DNA of 64,000 nucleotides, taken from NCBI RefSeq assembly GCF_004762045.1, contig NZ_SJOM01000007.1:4811307-4875306 (forward strand), written 5' to 3'. Position numbers and translations under genes: made by a program. This DNA is from Mycobacterium sp. DL99. Lineage in GTDB: Bacteria; Actinomycetota; Actinomycetes; Mycobacteriales; Mycobacteriaceae. Under the pieces are notes generated by a model that was not told the origin of the DNA, made no database searches, and saw nothing but the letters and a program-made list of their open reading frames with translations. Below, piece after piece: positions 24,946 to 33,911 of the stretch (within the stretch, counting starts at the first letter, position 1; every line of letters begins with the position of its first letter).

Positions 24946-25863
24946 ATGTCTCATGGAGACAGCACGGTGAACGATTCCGGGGTCGACCTCGAGCTGCGGC
25001 TGGTGCGGTATTTCACGGTGGTGGCAGAGCAGCTGAACTTCAGCCGGGCGGCCGCCGAGCTGCGCCTGGCACAGCCGTCGCTGAGTCGCCAGATTCAGCG
25101 CCTGGAAAAGCGTCTCGGTGTACGCCTGCTCGATCGCACACCGCAGGGCGCCCTGCTCACCGAGGCCGGTAAGGCGTTCCTGCCGCAGGCCCAGGCCCTC
25201 CTGCAGGCCGCACGACAGGCCGCACTGACCGCGCGCGCCTACGCCCCGGCCGGCAAGATCATCGTCGGCTATGTCGAGGACCTGATCATCACCCCGGCCG
25301 TCCGGGAACTGCGCCGCCTGCACCCCGGGGCCGAGATCAGCACCCACCACCTGGAGTGCCACGAGCAGCGGGCCTTCACCGAGGGACAGGTGGATGTCCT
25401 GGTTGCCAGGGACCCGCTGTTCATCCCGACCGCCGGGGCCCGGATCACCGTGCTCTACGAGGAGCCGCGCATGCTGGTGGTGCCAACCGACCACCACCTG
25501 GCCGACCGAACCGCGGTGTCACCGCACGATTTCGCCGGCGAGGAATTCATCTGCCCCCACGGCGGGGCCCGGTCGATCTACCCGACCGGCTCCTACCGGG
25601 AAAGTGACCCCGGGCCGGTCTCCGCCGGTCCCCTCAACGAGAGCTTCGAGGACCGGCTCGAGCTCATCGCGGGCGGGCAGGCGATCGCCGTGCTGCCCGT
25701 CGGCGATCGGCGCACCTCGTTGCGCGCCGACCTGGTCACCGTGCCGGTGGTGGGGTTCGCGGCCAGCCGGGTCCTGGTAGCCAGCCGCGTCGGTGACCCG
25801 AACCCCCTGGTTGCCGAGTTCCTCCGGACCGCCACCGCGCACCTCACCGCGCAAGCGGCCTGA
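24946..25863 (+). CDS. LysR-family transcriptional regulator
   Basis: 305-residue LysR regulator. The N-terminal winged helix is ELRLVRYFTVVAEQLNFSRAAAELRLAQPSLSRQIQRLE, and the co-inducer domain spans about residues 100-300 (IIVGYVEDLIITPAVRELRRLHPGAEI). It is divergent from the two SDR genes with a T-N11-A site between, so it is probably their activator. ATG 24946 is used; GTG 24967 would remove only seven residues. The upstream open frame through the SDR genes is a shadow of the opposite strand. Confidence 0.86.
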   Translation: MSHGDSTVNDSGVDLELRLVRYFTVVAEQLNFSRAAAELRLAQPSLSRQIQRLEKRLGVRLLDRTPQGALLTEAGKAFLPQAQALLQAARQAALTARAYAPAGKIIVGYVEDLIITPAVRELRRLHPGAEISTHHLECHEQRAFTEGQVDVLVARDPLFIPTAGARITVLYEEPRMLVVPTDHHLADRTAVSPHDFAGEEFICPHGGARSIYPTGSYRESDPGPVSAGPLNESFEDRLELIAGGQAIAVLPVGDRRTSLRADLVTVPVVGFAASRVLVASRVGDPNPLVAEFLRTATAHLTAQAA

Positions 25864-25893
25864 CGTGTCGGGGCGTTCACCTACAGTGGCAGC

Positions 25894-28800
25894 GTGTTCG
25901 TCACCGACGAGGGCGCGTCGGGTCCGACGGTCATCTACAGCGCCTCGGATCTGGCCGCGGCCGCCCGCTGTGAGTACGCCCTGCTGCGTTCCTTCGACGC
26001 GCAGCTCGGTCGTGGCCCTGCGGTGTCGTCCGACGACGAACTGCTGGCTCGCACCGCACAACTCGGCGGCGAACACGAGCAGCGCCATCTCGAGGACCTG
26101 CGCGCCGACTCTGAGGTGACGGTGATCGGCCGGCCCACCTACACGGCGGCGGGCTTGACGACGGCGGCCGAAGCCACCCTCCAAGCGGTGCAACGCCGCG
26201 ACCCGGCGATCTATCAGGCCGCGATGTTCGACGGACGGTTCGCCGGGTTCGCCGATTTCCTGATCTGGGACGGTCAGCGCTACCGCCTGCGGGACACCAA
26301 ACTGTCCCGCTCGGTCAAGGTGGAGGCGCTGCTCCAGCTGGCCGCCTACGCCGATGTGCTGTCGGGCGCCGGCGTGCCGGTCGCCGATGAGGTCGACCTC
26401 GTCCTCGGCGACGGGGCGATGTCCAGCTACCGCGTCGAAGAACTGCTGGCGGTGTACCGCCCGCGGCGCACCGCGCTTCAGGCACTGCTCGACGGTCACC
26501 TCGCCGGCGGCACCGCAGTGCAGTGGTCCGACGACACGGTGCGGGCGTGTTTCGGCTGCAGTGAATGCGAGCAGCAGATCCGCGCCACCGACGACCTGTT
26601 CCTGGTGGCCGGAATTCGGGCCAGCCAGCGCGCCCGGCTCATCGAGGCCGGTGTCACCACCACCCGTCAACTGGCCGACCACACCGATGCGGCGCCCGGG
26701 TTGGCCCAGCGCGCCCTGACCGCGCTGAGCGGGCAGGCCCGGCTGCAGGTGGCACCGCGGCCAGATGGCAAGCCGCCCTACGAAGTCGCCGATCCGCAGC
26801 CGCTGATGCTGCTGCCGGATCCGGACAAGGGCGACCTGTTCTTCGATTACGAAGGCGACCCGTTGTGGACGGCCAACGGTCAGGACTGGGGCCTGGAATA
26901 CCTGTGGGGCGTTCTGGGCGCCGAAGGGAACTTCCAGCCGTTGTGGGCGCACGACCGGGCCAGCGAACGCCAGGTACTCATCGATTTCCTGGACCTGGTC
27001 CGCAAGCGGCGCAAGCGTTTTCCCAAGATGCACATCTACCACTACGCGCCCTATGAGCGCAGCACCCTGCTGCGTCTGACCGGCCGCTACGGGGTCGGCG
27101 AGAACGATGTCGACGACCTGCTGCGCAACGGTATCCTCGTCGATCTGCTTCCGTTGGTACGCAAGAGCATTCGCGTCGGCACCGAGAACTACAGCATCAA
27201 ATCGCTGGAACCGCTGTACATGGGTAACGAATTGCGCGGCGGTGAGGTCACGAAGGCCACCGATTCGATCACCGAATACGCACGCTACTGCGCACTGCGC
27301 GACGCCGGTCACCACGACGAGGCCGCCACCGTGCTCAAGGAGATCGAGGACTACAACCGCTACGACTGCCGGTCCACCCACCGGCTGCGGGACTGGCTGA
27401 TCAATCGAGCGTTCGAAGCCGAGGTGCCACCGCGCGGCCCACAACCGGTGCGTGACGGAGCACCGATCGAGAAGGCCGACGCCGTCGACCGCAAGCTGAT
27501 GCGCTTCGCCGGTGACGGAGTGGAACCTCGAACGGCCGAGCAACAGGCGGTGGCGCTCATCGCCGCGGCCCGCGGTTTCCACAAACGTGAGGACAAACCG
27601 TTCTGGTGGGGTCATTTCGATCGGATCAACAGTCCCGTCGACGAATGGGCCGACAGCACAGGTGTTTTCGTCGCCGAACAAGCCCGGGTCGTGACCGACT
27701 GGCACACCCCGCCCCGGGCCCGCAAACCACAACGACAGGTCCTGCTGACCGGCACCATCGACACCGGGGAGCTGGGCACCGAGGTGTACGCGCTCTACGC
27801 CCCGCCGGCACCGGCAGGCCTGTCCGACGACCCGGACCGTCGCGGCTTCGGCAGCGCCGCCGTCGTCGAGTGCAACAACCCGGATGCGCCCACCGAGGTG
27901 GTGATCACCGAACGCCAACCCAAACACGGCGACACCTTCGCCCAGGTGCCGTTCGCGCTGACCCCCGGGCCGCCGATCAACACCAAGCCCCTGCAGGCAT
28001 CCATCGACAGCACGGCAACCACCGTCTCCGCCGGTCTGCCGAAGCTGCCCGCCGACGCGGTGACCGATGTCCTGCTGCGCCGCCCACCCCGCACCGTCAG
28101 CGGCCGGGCACTGCCCCGCGGCGGGGAGACCGCCGCCGATATCACCGCGGCCCTGCTGGATCTGAACTCCTCATACCTCGCGGTGCACGGGCCGCCCGGC
28201 ACAGGCAAGACCCACACGTCGGCGAAGATCATCGCCCACCTGGCCAACGAATATCACTGGCGGATCGGCATCGTCGCGCAGTCACACGCGGTGATCGAGC
28301 ACCTGCTGGATCAGGTGATCGACGCCGGGGTGGACGCCGCGCTGGTTGCCAAGAAACGCAAGGGCGCCGACCCCCGGTGGACTGAGATCGACCAGAATCA
28401 GTACGCCTCGTTCATCGCCGATCATCCCGGATGCGTGATCGGCGGTACCGCATGGGATTTCGCGAACGAGGCCCGGGTCCCGCGCCTTTGCCTCGACCTG
28501 CTGGTGATCGAAGAGGCCGGCCAGTTCAACCTGGCCAATACCGTCGCGGTGGCCCCGGCCGCACGCAACCTTCTGCTCCTGGGGGATCCGCAGCAATTGC
28601 CCCAGGTCTGCCAGGGCACCCATCCGGCACCGGTCGACGATTCCGCATTGGGGTGGCTGGTCGAGGGTGCGCACACGCTGCCGGCCGACCGCGGCTACTT
28701 CCTGGACTGCTCGTTTCGGATGCATCCGGCAGTGTGCGGCCCGGTGTCGCGCCTGTCCTATGACGGTCGGCTGAAGTCACACGAAAAGGTCAGTGGCGCA

Positions 28801-29319
28801 CGCAAACTCGACGGTATCGAACCCGGAGTTCGGGTACTCGAGGTCGGGCACCTGGGCAATTCGACCGACAGTCCCGAAGAGTCCGCAGCGATCGTCGCGG
28901 CCATCACCGGCCTGCTCGGCACCACATGGACCGACGAGCACGGCAGCACGCCGCTGGGGCAGGACCACTTCCTGGTGGTGACGCCCTACAACGCCCAGGT
29001 GACCACCGTGCGTCGAGCTCTCGACGCGGCGGGCCTGACCGAGGTACAGGCCGGCACGGTGGACAAGTTTCAGGGCCGACAGGCACCTGTGGTCTTCGTA
29101 TCGATGACGGCGTCCTCGGCCGCCGATGTGCCCCGCGGGATCGGGTTCCTGCTGAACCGCAACCGGCTCAACGTGGCGATCAGCCGGGCCAAATATGTCG
29201 CGTACATCGTGCGCTCACCCCAGCTCACCGACTATCTGCCGGCTCAGCCGGACAGCCTGATCGCGCTCGGTGCATTCCTGGCCCTGACCGATCCTGTGAT
29301 ACACCCGACCGGTGACTGA
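25894..29319 (+). CDS. TM0106-family RecB-like nuclease fused to RNase H-like exonuclease and SF1 helicase
   Basis: 1141-residue DNA/RNA-processing enzyme, the Rv1251c counterpart. Module 1 (about 1-230) is a PD-(D/E)XK nuclease: GFADFLIWD, DTKLS and the RecB-type QLAAY. Four cysteines, Cys26 and Cys219/222/225 (CFGCSEC), have the Cas4/AddB iron-sulfur spacing. Module 2 (about 300-510) is YprB/RNase H-like: FFDYEGDPLW, HYAPYERS, YNRYDCRST. Module 3 is an Upf1-like SF1 helicase: GPPGTGKT near 766, VIEEAGQF, LLGDPQQLPQ, VDKFQGRQAPVV and NVAISRAK. Biological role unproven; repair or defence are both plausible. GTG 25894. The downstream gene overlaps by 8 bases. Confidence 0.85.
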   Translation: MFVTDEGASGPTVIYSASDLAAAARCEYALLRSFDAQLGRGPAVSSDDELLARTAQLGGEHEQRHLEDLRADSEVTVIGRPTYTAAGLTTAAEATLQAVQRRDPAIYQAAMFDGRFAGFADFLIWDGQRYRLRDTKLSRSVKVEALLQLAAYADVLSGAGVPVADEVDLVLGDGAMSSYRVEELLAVYRPRRTALQALLDGHLAGGTAVQWSDDTVRACFGCSECEQQIRATDDLFLVAGIRASQRARLIEAGVTTTRQLADHTDAAPGLAQRALTALSGQARLQVAPRPDGKPPYEVADPQPLMLLPDPDKGDLFFDYEGDPLWTANGQDWGLEYLWGVLGAEGNFQPLWAHDRASERQVLIDFLDLVRKRRKRFPKMHIYHYAPYERSTLLRLTGRYGVGENDVDDLLRNGILVDLLPLVRKSIRVGTENYSIKSLEPLYMGNELRGGEVTKATDSITEYARYCALRDAGHHDEAATVLKEIEDYNRYDCRSTHRLRDWLINRAFEAEVPPRGPQPVRDGAPIEKADAVDRKLMRFAGDGVEPRTAEQQAVALIAAARGFHKREDKPFWWGHFDRINSPVDEWADSTGVFVAEQARVVTDWHTPPRARKPQRQVLLTGTIDTGELGTEVYALYAPPAPAGLSDDPDRRGFGSAAVVECNNPDAPTEVVITERQPKHGDTFAQVPFALTPGPPINTKPLQASIDSTATTVSAGLPKLPADAVTDVLLRRPPRTVSGRALPRGGETAADITAALLDLNSSYLAVHGPPGTGKTHTSAKIIAHLANEYHWRIGIVAQSHAVIEHLLDQVIDAGVDAALVAKKRKGADPRWTEIDQNQYASFIADHPGCVIGGTAWDFANEARVPRLCLDLLVIEEAGQFNLANTVAVAPAARNLLLLGDPQQLPQVCQGTHPAPVDDSALGWLVEGAHTLPADRGYFLDCSFRMHPAVCGPVSRLSYDGRLKSHEKVSGARKLDGIEPGVRVLEVGHLGNSTDSPEESAAIVAAITGLLGTTWTDEHGSTPLGQDHFLVVTPYNAQVTTVRRALDAAGLTEVQAGTVDKFQGRQAPVVFVSMTASSAADVPRGIGFLLNRNRLNVAISRAKYVAYIVRSPQLTDYLPAQPDSLIALGAFLALTDPVIHPTGD

Positions 29320-30676
29320 AACGCTTACCGAAACGCTTGCCGGGATCGTCGGTGCCGGGTACGTCACCACCGACCCCGACGTGTTGGACGGTCGCTGCGT
29401 CGACCACACCGGGCGTTACCGCGGACAGGCCACCGCGCTGGTCCGCCCCGGCAGCGCCGACGAAGTGGCCGCGGTGCTGCGGGCCTGCCGCGACGCCGGA
29501 GCGTGTGTCACGGTGCAGGGCGGCCGAACCTCGCTGGTGGCCGGGACGGTGCCCGAGAACGACGACATCCTGCTGTCCACCGAGCGACTCACCGAGATCG
29601 GCACCGTCGACACCGTCGAGCGCCGGGTCAGTGTCGGTGCCGGGGTGACGCTGGCCGCCGTGCAGCGAGCTGCCACCGCGGCCGGGCTGGCGTTCGGGGT
29701 GGACCTTGCCGCGCGGGAATCGGCCACGGTCGGCGGCATGGCCTCCACCAACGCCGGGGGGTTGCGCACGGTGCGGTACGGCAACATGGGCGAGCAGGTA
29801 CTGGGCCTGGACGTCGCACTGCCCGACGGGTCGGTGGTGCACCGGCACAGCCGGGTACGACGCGACAACACCGGCTACGACCTGGCCTCCCTCTTCGTCG
29901 GCGCGGAGGGCACCCTCGGCGTGATCACCGGCCTGGACCTCCGGCTACATCCCTCCCCCACCCACCGGGTCACCGCCATCTGCGGGTTCGCCAACCTGGA
30001 CGCACTGGTCGGCGCCGGCCGCATCTTCCGCGACCTCGAGGGCATCGCCGCCCTGGAGTTGATCGACGCCCGAGCCAGCGCACTGACCGCCGAGCACCTC
30101 GGCGTGGGCGCCCCGGTCGACGGTGCCTGGCAGCTGCTGATCGAACTGGCCGGTGACAGCGACCAGACCGAACGCCTGGCCGATGCGCTCGAGGGCGCCG
30201 ACCTCTGCGGCGAACCTGCCGTCGGCGTCGACACGAACTCCCAGCAGCGGTTGTGGCAGGTGCGCGAATCGGTGGCCGAGGTACTCGGGTTGTTCGGCCC
30301 GCCACTGAAATTCGATGTCTCCCTGCCGCTGTCAGCCATCCAGGGTTTCACCGACGCGGCCACCGAATTGATCGCCGGCCACGCGCCAGACGCCATCCCG
30401 GTGCTGTTCGGTCACATCGGCGAGGGCAACCTGCACCTGAACGTGCTGCGCTGCTCCACCCAGTCCGAACCCGGGCTGTACGCCGCGATGATGACGCTGA
30501 TCGCCGACTGCGGCGGCAACGTCAGCTCCGAACACGGCGTCGGCTCACGCAAACGCGACTACGTGGCGATGTCACGCACCGAGGCCGACATCGCGGCAAT
30601 GCGCACGGTCAAGGCCGCGTTCGACCCCGGTGGTTACCTCAATCGCGCCGTACTGTTTGGTCACGCTCGGACATGA
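29312..30676 (+). CDS. FAD-linked 2-hydroxyacid dehydrogenase-like flavoprotein (VAO/GlcD family)
   Basis: 454-residue VAO-type flavoprotein related to D-2-hydroxyglutarate/D-lactate dehydrogenases. FAD contacts are VTVQGGRTSLVAGTVP and ESATVGGMASTNAGGLRTVRYG. The cap ends FGHIGEGNLHLNVL and SSEHGVGSRKRDYV, where the His/Glu residues usually hold a metal and the hydroxy acid. GTG 29312 overlaps the helicase gene by 8 bases, so expression is coupled to it. The start has a near-repeated codon block (TETLTETL). Its 3' end overlaps the convergent exporter gene by 38 bases. Confidence 0.86.
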   Translation: MTETLTETLAGIVGAGYVTTDPDVLDGRCVDHTGRYRGQATALVRPGSADEVAAVLRACRDAGACVTVQGGRTSLVAGTVPENDDILLSTERLTEIGTVDTVERRVSVGAGVTLAAVQRAATAAGLAFGVDLAARESATVGGMASTNAGGLRTVRYGNMGEQVLGLDVALPDGSVVHRHSRVRRDNTGYDLASLFVGAEGTLGVITGLDLRLHPSPTHRVTAICGFANLDALVGAGRIFRDLEGIAALELIDARASALTAEHLGVGAPVDGAWQLLIELAGDSDQTERLADALEGADLCGEPAVGVDTNSQQRLWQVRESVAEVLGLFGPPLKFDVSLPLSAIQGFTDAATELIAGHAPDAIPVLFGHIGEGNLHLNVLRCSTQSEPGLYAAMMTLIADCGGNVSSEHGVGSRKRDYVAMSRTEADIAAMRTVKAAFDPGGYLNRAVLFGHART

Positions 30677-32360
30677 ACTCGGCGTAGAGGTTCTCCCACC
30701 GGTCGGGGTCAGCCGATACCGGCTGAGCCACGGGGACCGCCCGGAATGCATCCGTCACCGCCTCGTCGTCCACGTCGTCGTCGTCGCCGTCATGGCTCAC
30801 GGCGAACTCGACGTAGTCGTCGTCATCGTCGTCACGAGGATCGATGTAGGGCTCCGGATCGGGCTCCGCCGCCAAGGTGGGCCGGGCATCGAAACCGAGC
30901 AGGAACAGGGCCGCCACCACACCGAACAGCGCGACGAACGCAGGCAGCAGCATCGACTGCGACATCGCCGCGGCGAACGGCGCGTGCAGGAACTCGGGCA
31001 GCTCGGCCGCCGCACCCTCCCCGCGCGGCGCCGCACTTGCCGCCCCCGGCAGTTCGGCGCCGATGCGCGACGTCATGTACGCCGCGATACCGGCGCTGCC
31101 CAGCACCGACCCGACCTGGCGCGTGGCGTTGTACACACCCGACCCCGCCCCGGCCAGGTCCGGTGGCAGGTTGCGCGTCGCCGTCGCGGCCAGCGGGGAC
31201 CAGATGAACGCCATCCCGACGCCCATCACCACCTGCGGCAGCAGCAGCCGCCAGATCGGTGTCGTCGGGGTCATCTCCAGCGCCAGCCAGGTCAACCCGA
31301 TCGCCATGGCCGAGAAGCCGAAGCCGATCACCGGCGTCGGATGTGCCCGGTCGACGATGCGGCCCACCACCGGTGCCAGCACACCGCTGGCGATCGCGGT
31401 CGGCGCGGTCAACAGGGCCGAGCGGATCGGCGACAGTCCGCATACGGTCTGGGCGTAGAACATCAGCGGCAGGATCATCGCTGTCACCGCGAACCCGATC
31501 GTCGCGACGCCCACGTTGGCCAGGCTGAAGTCGCGGTCTTTGAAGATCCGCAGCGGGATCAGCGGCTCGGCGGTGTTGACCGCCTGCCAGCACACGAACG
31601 CCACCATCACCGCGATGCCGACGGCCCCGGTGGCCCACACCCACGGCGCCCAGTCCCGCGACTGCCCCTCCTGCAGCGCGAACACGATCAGGAACATGCC
31701 GACGCCGGACAACACCACGCCCAGCACGTCGAACCGGTGCGGCTGGGTCGGCAGCACCGGAACCAACCACACCGCCAGCGCCAGACCCAGGATTCCGATC
31801 GGCACGTTGACGAAGAAGATCCACTGCCAGCCCAGTCCCCCGACCAGCACGCCACCGGCCAGCGGCCCGACCAGGGTGGCCACCCCGGCGGTCGCACCCC
31901 ACACGCTCATCGCCACCCCGCGCCGCTCGGGCGGGAAGATGCGGGTGATCGTCGACAAGGTCTGCGGCGTCAACAACGCCGCGCCGATGCCCTGCACCAC
32001 GCGTGCGGCGATCAACATCTCGACGCTGCCGGCCAGACCACACCACAGCGAGGCCAAGGTGAACACGGCCAGTCCGGCCAGATAGAGGTTCTTGGGCCCG
32101 TACACATCGCCGAGCCGACCGGCGACGAGCAACGGCACCGCATAAGCGAGCAGGTACGCACTGGTCACCCAGATGACCCCGTCGTAGTCCGCACCGAGCT
32201 GATCCATGATCGTGGGGTTGGCGACCGCGACGATCGTCGCGTCCACCAGGATCATGAAGAAGCCGACCATCATGGCCCACAGCGCGTTCCACGGATTCTC
32301 CGGACGCGCGGACACCCTGCCCTGCGGGCTCGGGGTGCGGGCGTTCAGCACTGGAGACAT
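30639..32360 (-). CDS. DHA2-type (EmrB/QacA) MFS drug exporter with acidic tail
   Basis: 573-residue, 14-helix proton-drug antiporter, the Rv1250 counterpart in position and family. MMVGFFMILVDATIVAVANPTI is helix 1 with the DHA2 acidic residue; GRLGDVYGPKNLYLAGL is the loop 2-3 motif. Motif C is seen as LVGPLAGGVLVGGLGWQWIF. The last 70 residues form an unusual cytosolic tail with an Asp run (PRDDDDDDYVEF, GDDDDVDDE). Substrates cannot be predicted. It follows a Bcr/CflA exporter on the same strand, 79 bases apart. Confidence 0.88.
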   Translation of the reverse strand: MSPVLNARTPSPQGRVSARPENPWNALWAMMVGFFMILVDATIVAVANPTIMDQLGADYDGVIWVTSAYLLAYAVPLLVAGRLGDVYGPKNLYLAGLAVFTLASLWCGLAGSVEMLIAARVVQGIGAALLTPQTLSTITRIFPPERRGVAMSVWGATAGVATLVGPLAGGVLVGGLGWQWIFFVNVPIGILGLALAVWLVPVLPTQPHRFDVLGVVLSGVGMFLIVFALQEGQSRDWAPWVWATGAVGIAVMVAFVCWQAVNTAEPLIPLRIFKDRDFSLANVGVATIGFAVTAMILPLMFYAQTVCGLSPIRSALLTAPTAIASGVLAPVVGRIVDRAHPTPVIGFGFSAMAIGLTWLALEMTPTTPIWRLLLPQVVMGVGMAFIWSPLAATATRNLPPDLAGAGSGVYNATRQVGSVLGSAGIAAYMTSRIGAELPGAASAAPRGEGAAAELPEFLHAPFAAAMSQSMLLPAFVALFGVVAALFLLGFDARPTLAAEPDPEPYIDPRDDDDDDYVEFAVSHDGDDDDVDDEAVTDAFRAVPVAQPVSADPDRWENLYAEFMSERDQTVRRD

Positions 32361-32439
32361 GTCGAATGTGGTGGGTTGGGCCTCGGGTCCGACCTAATTT
32401 GGGTTGTTGGCGCGCCCAGCCGACGCTACCCGGGACGGG

Positions 32440-33738
32440 TCAGGCCGGCTCGACAACCGCCTCCGGAGCGACGTCGAGCGTGTCGCCTGGGTATTCGCCG
32501 GCATCGTCGTCACCGTTACGCCGACCCACCATCAGCAGCGCTGCCAAGGCGATCGCCATGCCGGCCGTCATCACCCACGACAACGCCGGCGCACCGTTGC
32601 CCAGGGCCCCGATCGCGGGTGCCACCGCGGCACCGAGCCCGAACTGCGCCGCGCCCAGCAGCGCGGCCGCCGTTCCGGCAGCGTCGGGATGGCGCGACAG
32701 CGCCACCGCCGGGGCATTGGGAAGCACCAGACCCATCCCGGCCAGGATCGCCAGCACCGGCACCAAGAACGCGGACAGCCCGCCCACGTGCGCGACCGTC
32801 AGTGCGACGAACACCACGCCGGCCAGTGTCGACCAGGTCAGCGCCGCCACCGTGATGGCCTGCGGCGAGAACCGGCGCAGCAACACCACGTTGAACTGTG
32901 TGGAGCCGATCAGCGCGATGGCGCCCGCGGCGAACACCAACGCGAACGCCTGCTGGTCCAGACCGTAATGGCCCTGCAGGACGAACGGCGCGGCCGAGAT
33001 GTAGGCGAACAGCCCGGACATGCCCAGCGCGGCGACCAGCACCAGGATCACGAACCGCGAGTCACGCAGAAGCTCGACGTAGGTGCCGATGATGCCGCCC
33101 ACCGCCAGCGGGCGCCGGTGCGAAACCGGCAGCGTCTCGGGCAGGGCGAGCGCAGCCATCACCAACAGTCCGCCGGCCGCCACCACCAGCGCGACGAAGA
33201 CCCAGTGCCAGGACCCGTGCAACAGCACCGCCGCGCCCAACGACGGCGCCAGCACCGGAGCCACCCCGAGCACCAGCATCAACCGCGACATCACCGTCGC
33301 CGCCGCCGTGCCGCTGTAGAGGTCACCGACCACGGCGATGGCCACCACCGAGGCGGCCGCCGCACCCATGCCCTGCAGTCCGCGGGCCAGCCCGAGGATC
33401 GCGATGTTGGGCGCCAGTACACACAGCACCGAGGCCACCATGTGCAGCACGATGCCCGCCATCAAGGGACGCCTGCGGCCCAGCGAATCGGACAGCGGGC
33501 CGACGATCAGCTGGCCGAGTGCCAGGCCGGCCAGGGTGCCGGTGAGCGTCAACTGCGACACCGAGGAGGAGACCGAGAGCTCGTCGGCGATCCGGGGCAG
33601 CGCCGGCAGATACATGTCGATGGTCAGCGGCCCCAGCGCCACCAGGGCGCCCAGCACCAGGATCATCCGGATCCGGCCCGGCATCCGAGTGTGCGCTGTT
33701 GCCGATGCTGCCTGCCCCACGTCGGGCGATGATGCCAT
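32440..33738 (-). CDS. Bcr/CflA-type MFS drug exporter
   Basis: 432-residue, 12-helix exporter of the Bcr/CflA (DHA1) family. Helix 1 is LGALVALGPLTIDMYLPALP with the conserved TIDMYLP; the loop 2-3 motif is GPLSDSLGRRRPLM and helix 4 has GLARGLQGMGAAAASV. Members expel bicyclomycin, sulfonamides or small metabolites such as cysteine. It is divergent from the Rv1249c-like gene, with paired inverted repeats in the gap. Start ATG 33738 (MASSPDVGQ). Confidence 0.88.
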   Translation of the reverse strand: MASSPDVGQAASATAHTRMPGRIRMILVLGALVALGPLTIDMYLPALPRIADELSVSSSVSQLTLTGTLAGLALGQLIVGPLSDSLGRRRPLMAGIVLHMVASVLCVLAPNIAILGLARGLQGMGAAAASVVAIAVVGDLYSGTAAATVMSRLMLVLGVAPVLAPSLGAAVLLHGSWHWVFVALVVAAGGLLVMAALALPETLPVSHRRPLAVGGIIGTYVELLRDSRFVILVLVAALGMSGLFAYISAAPFVLQGHYGLDQQAFALVFAAGAIALIGSTQFNVVLLRRFSPQAITVAALTWSTLAGVVFVALTVAHVGGLSAFLVPVLAILAGMGLVLPNAPAVALSRHPDAAGTAAALLGAAQFGLGAAVAPAIGALGNGAPALSWVMTAGMAIALAALLMVGRRNGDDDAGEYPGDTLDVAPEAVVEPA

Positions 33739-33779
33739 GAAGTTGAACAGCCCCGCATTTGAGTTTTTTGTTCCCCGTC

Positions 33780-33813
33780 ACGTCCGGCGGACGTACGCAG
33801 TGACAGCCGTCAC
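33780..33813. promoter_or_regulatory. Two adjacent inverted repeats in a divergent promoter region
   Basis: ACGTCCG-G-CGGACGT (33780-33794) is a perfect 7-1-7 dyad, and GTGAC-AGCC-GTCAC (33800-33813) is a 5-4-5 dyad right after it. They lie in the 173-base gap between the Bcr/CflA exporter and the Rv1249c-like gene. A regulator-binding role is inferred; no regulator gene is adjacent. Confidence 0.4.
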
Positions 33814-33911
33814 CCTCGGGCACCCGCAGCCGGTCGTCGTTCGTTCTCCCGGCGTCAGGTCACGCGTTAGCCTGGCAGTCAACGATGGGTTCACACCTGG
33901 GAGGCCCCGAA

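Noticed and set aside
25519..27927. 800-codon minus-strand frame opposite the nuclease-helicase
   Set aside because: Low-complexity Gly/Arg/Val-rich translation without domain features; the plus strand has all nuclease motifs intact.
30630..32855. Plus-strand frame of over 700 codons opposite two exporter genes
   Set aside because: Translation is His/Arg/Gln-rich with no family features, a typical shadow of high-GC membrane protein genes.
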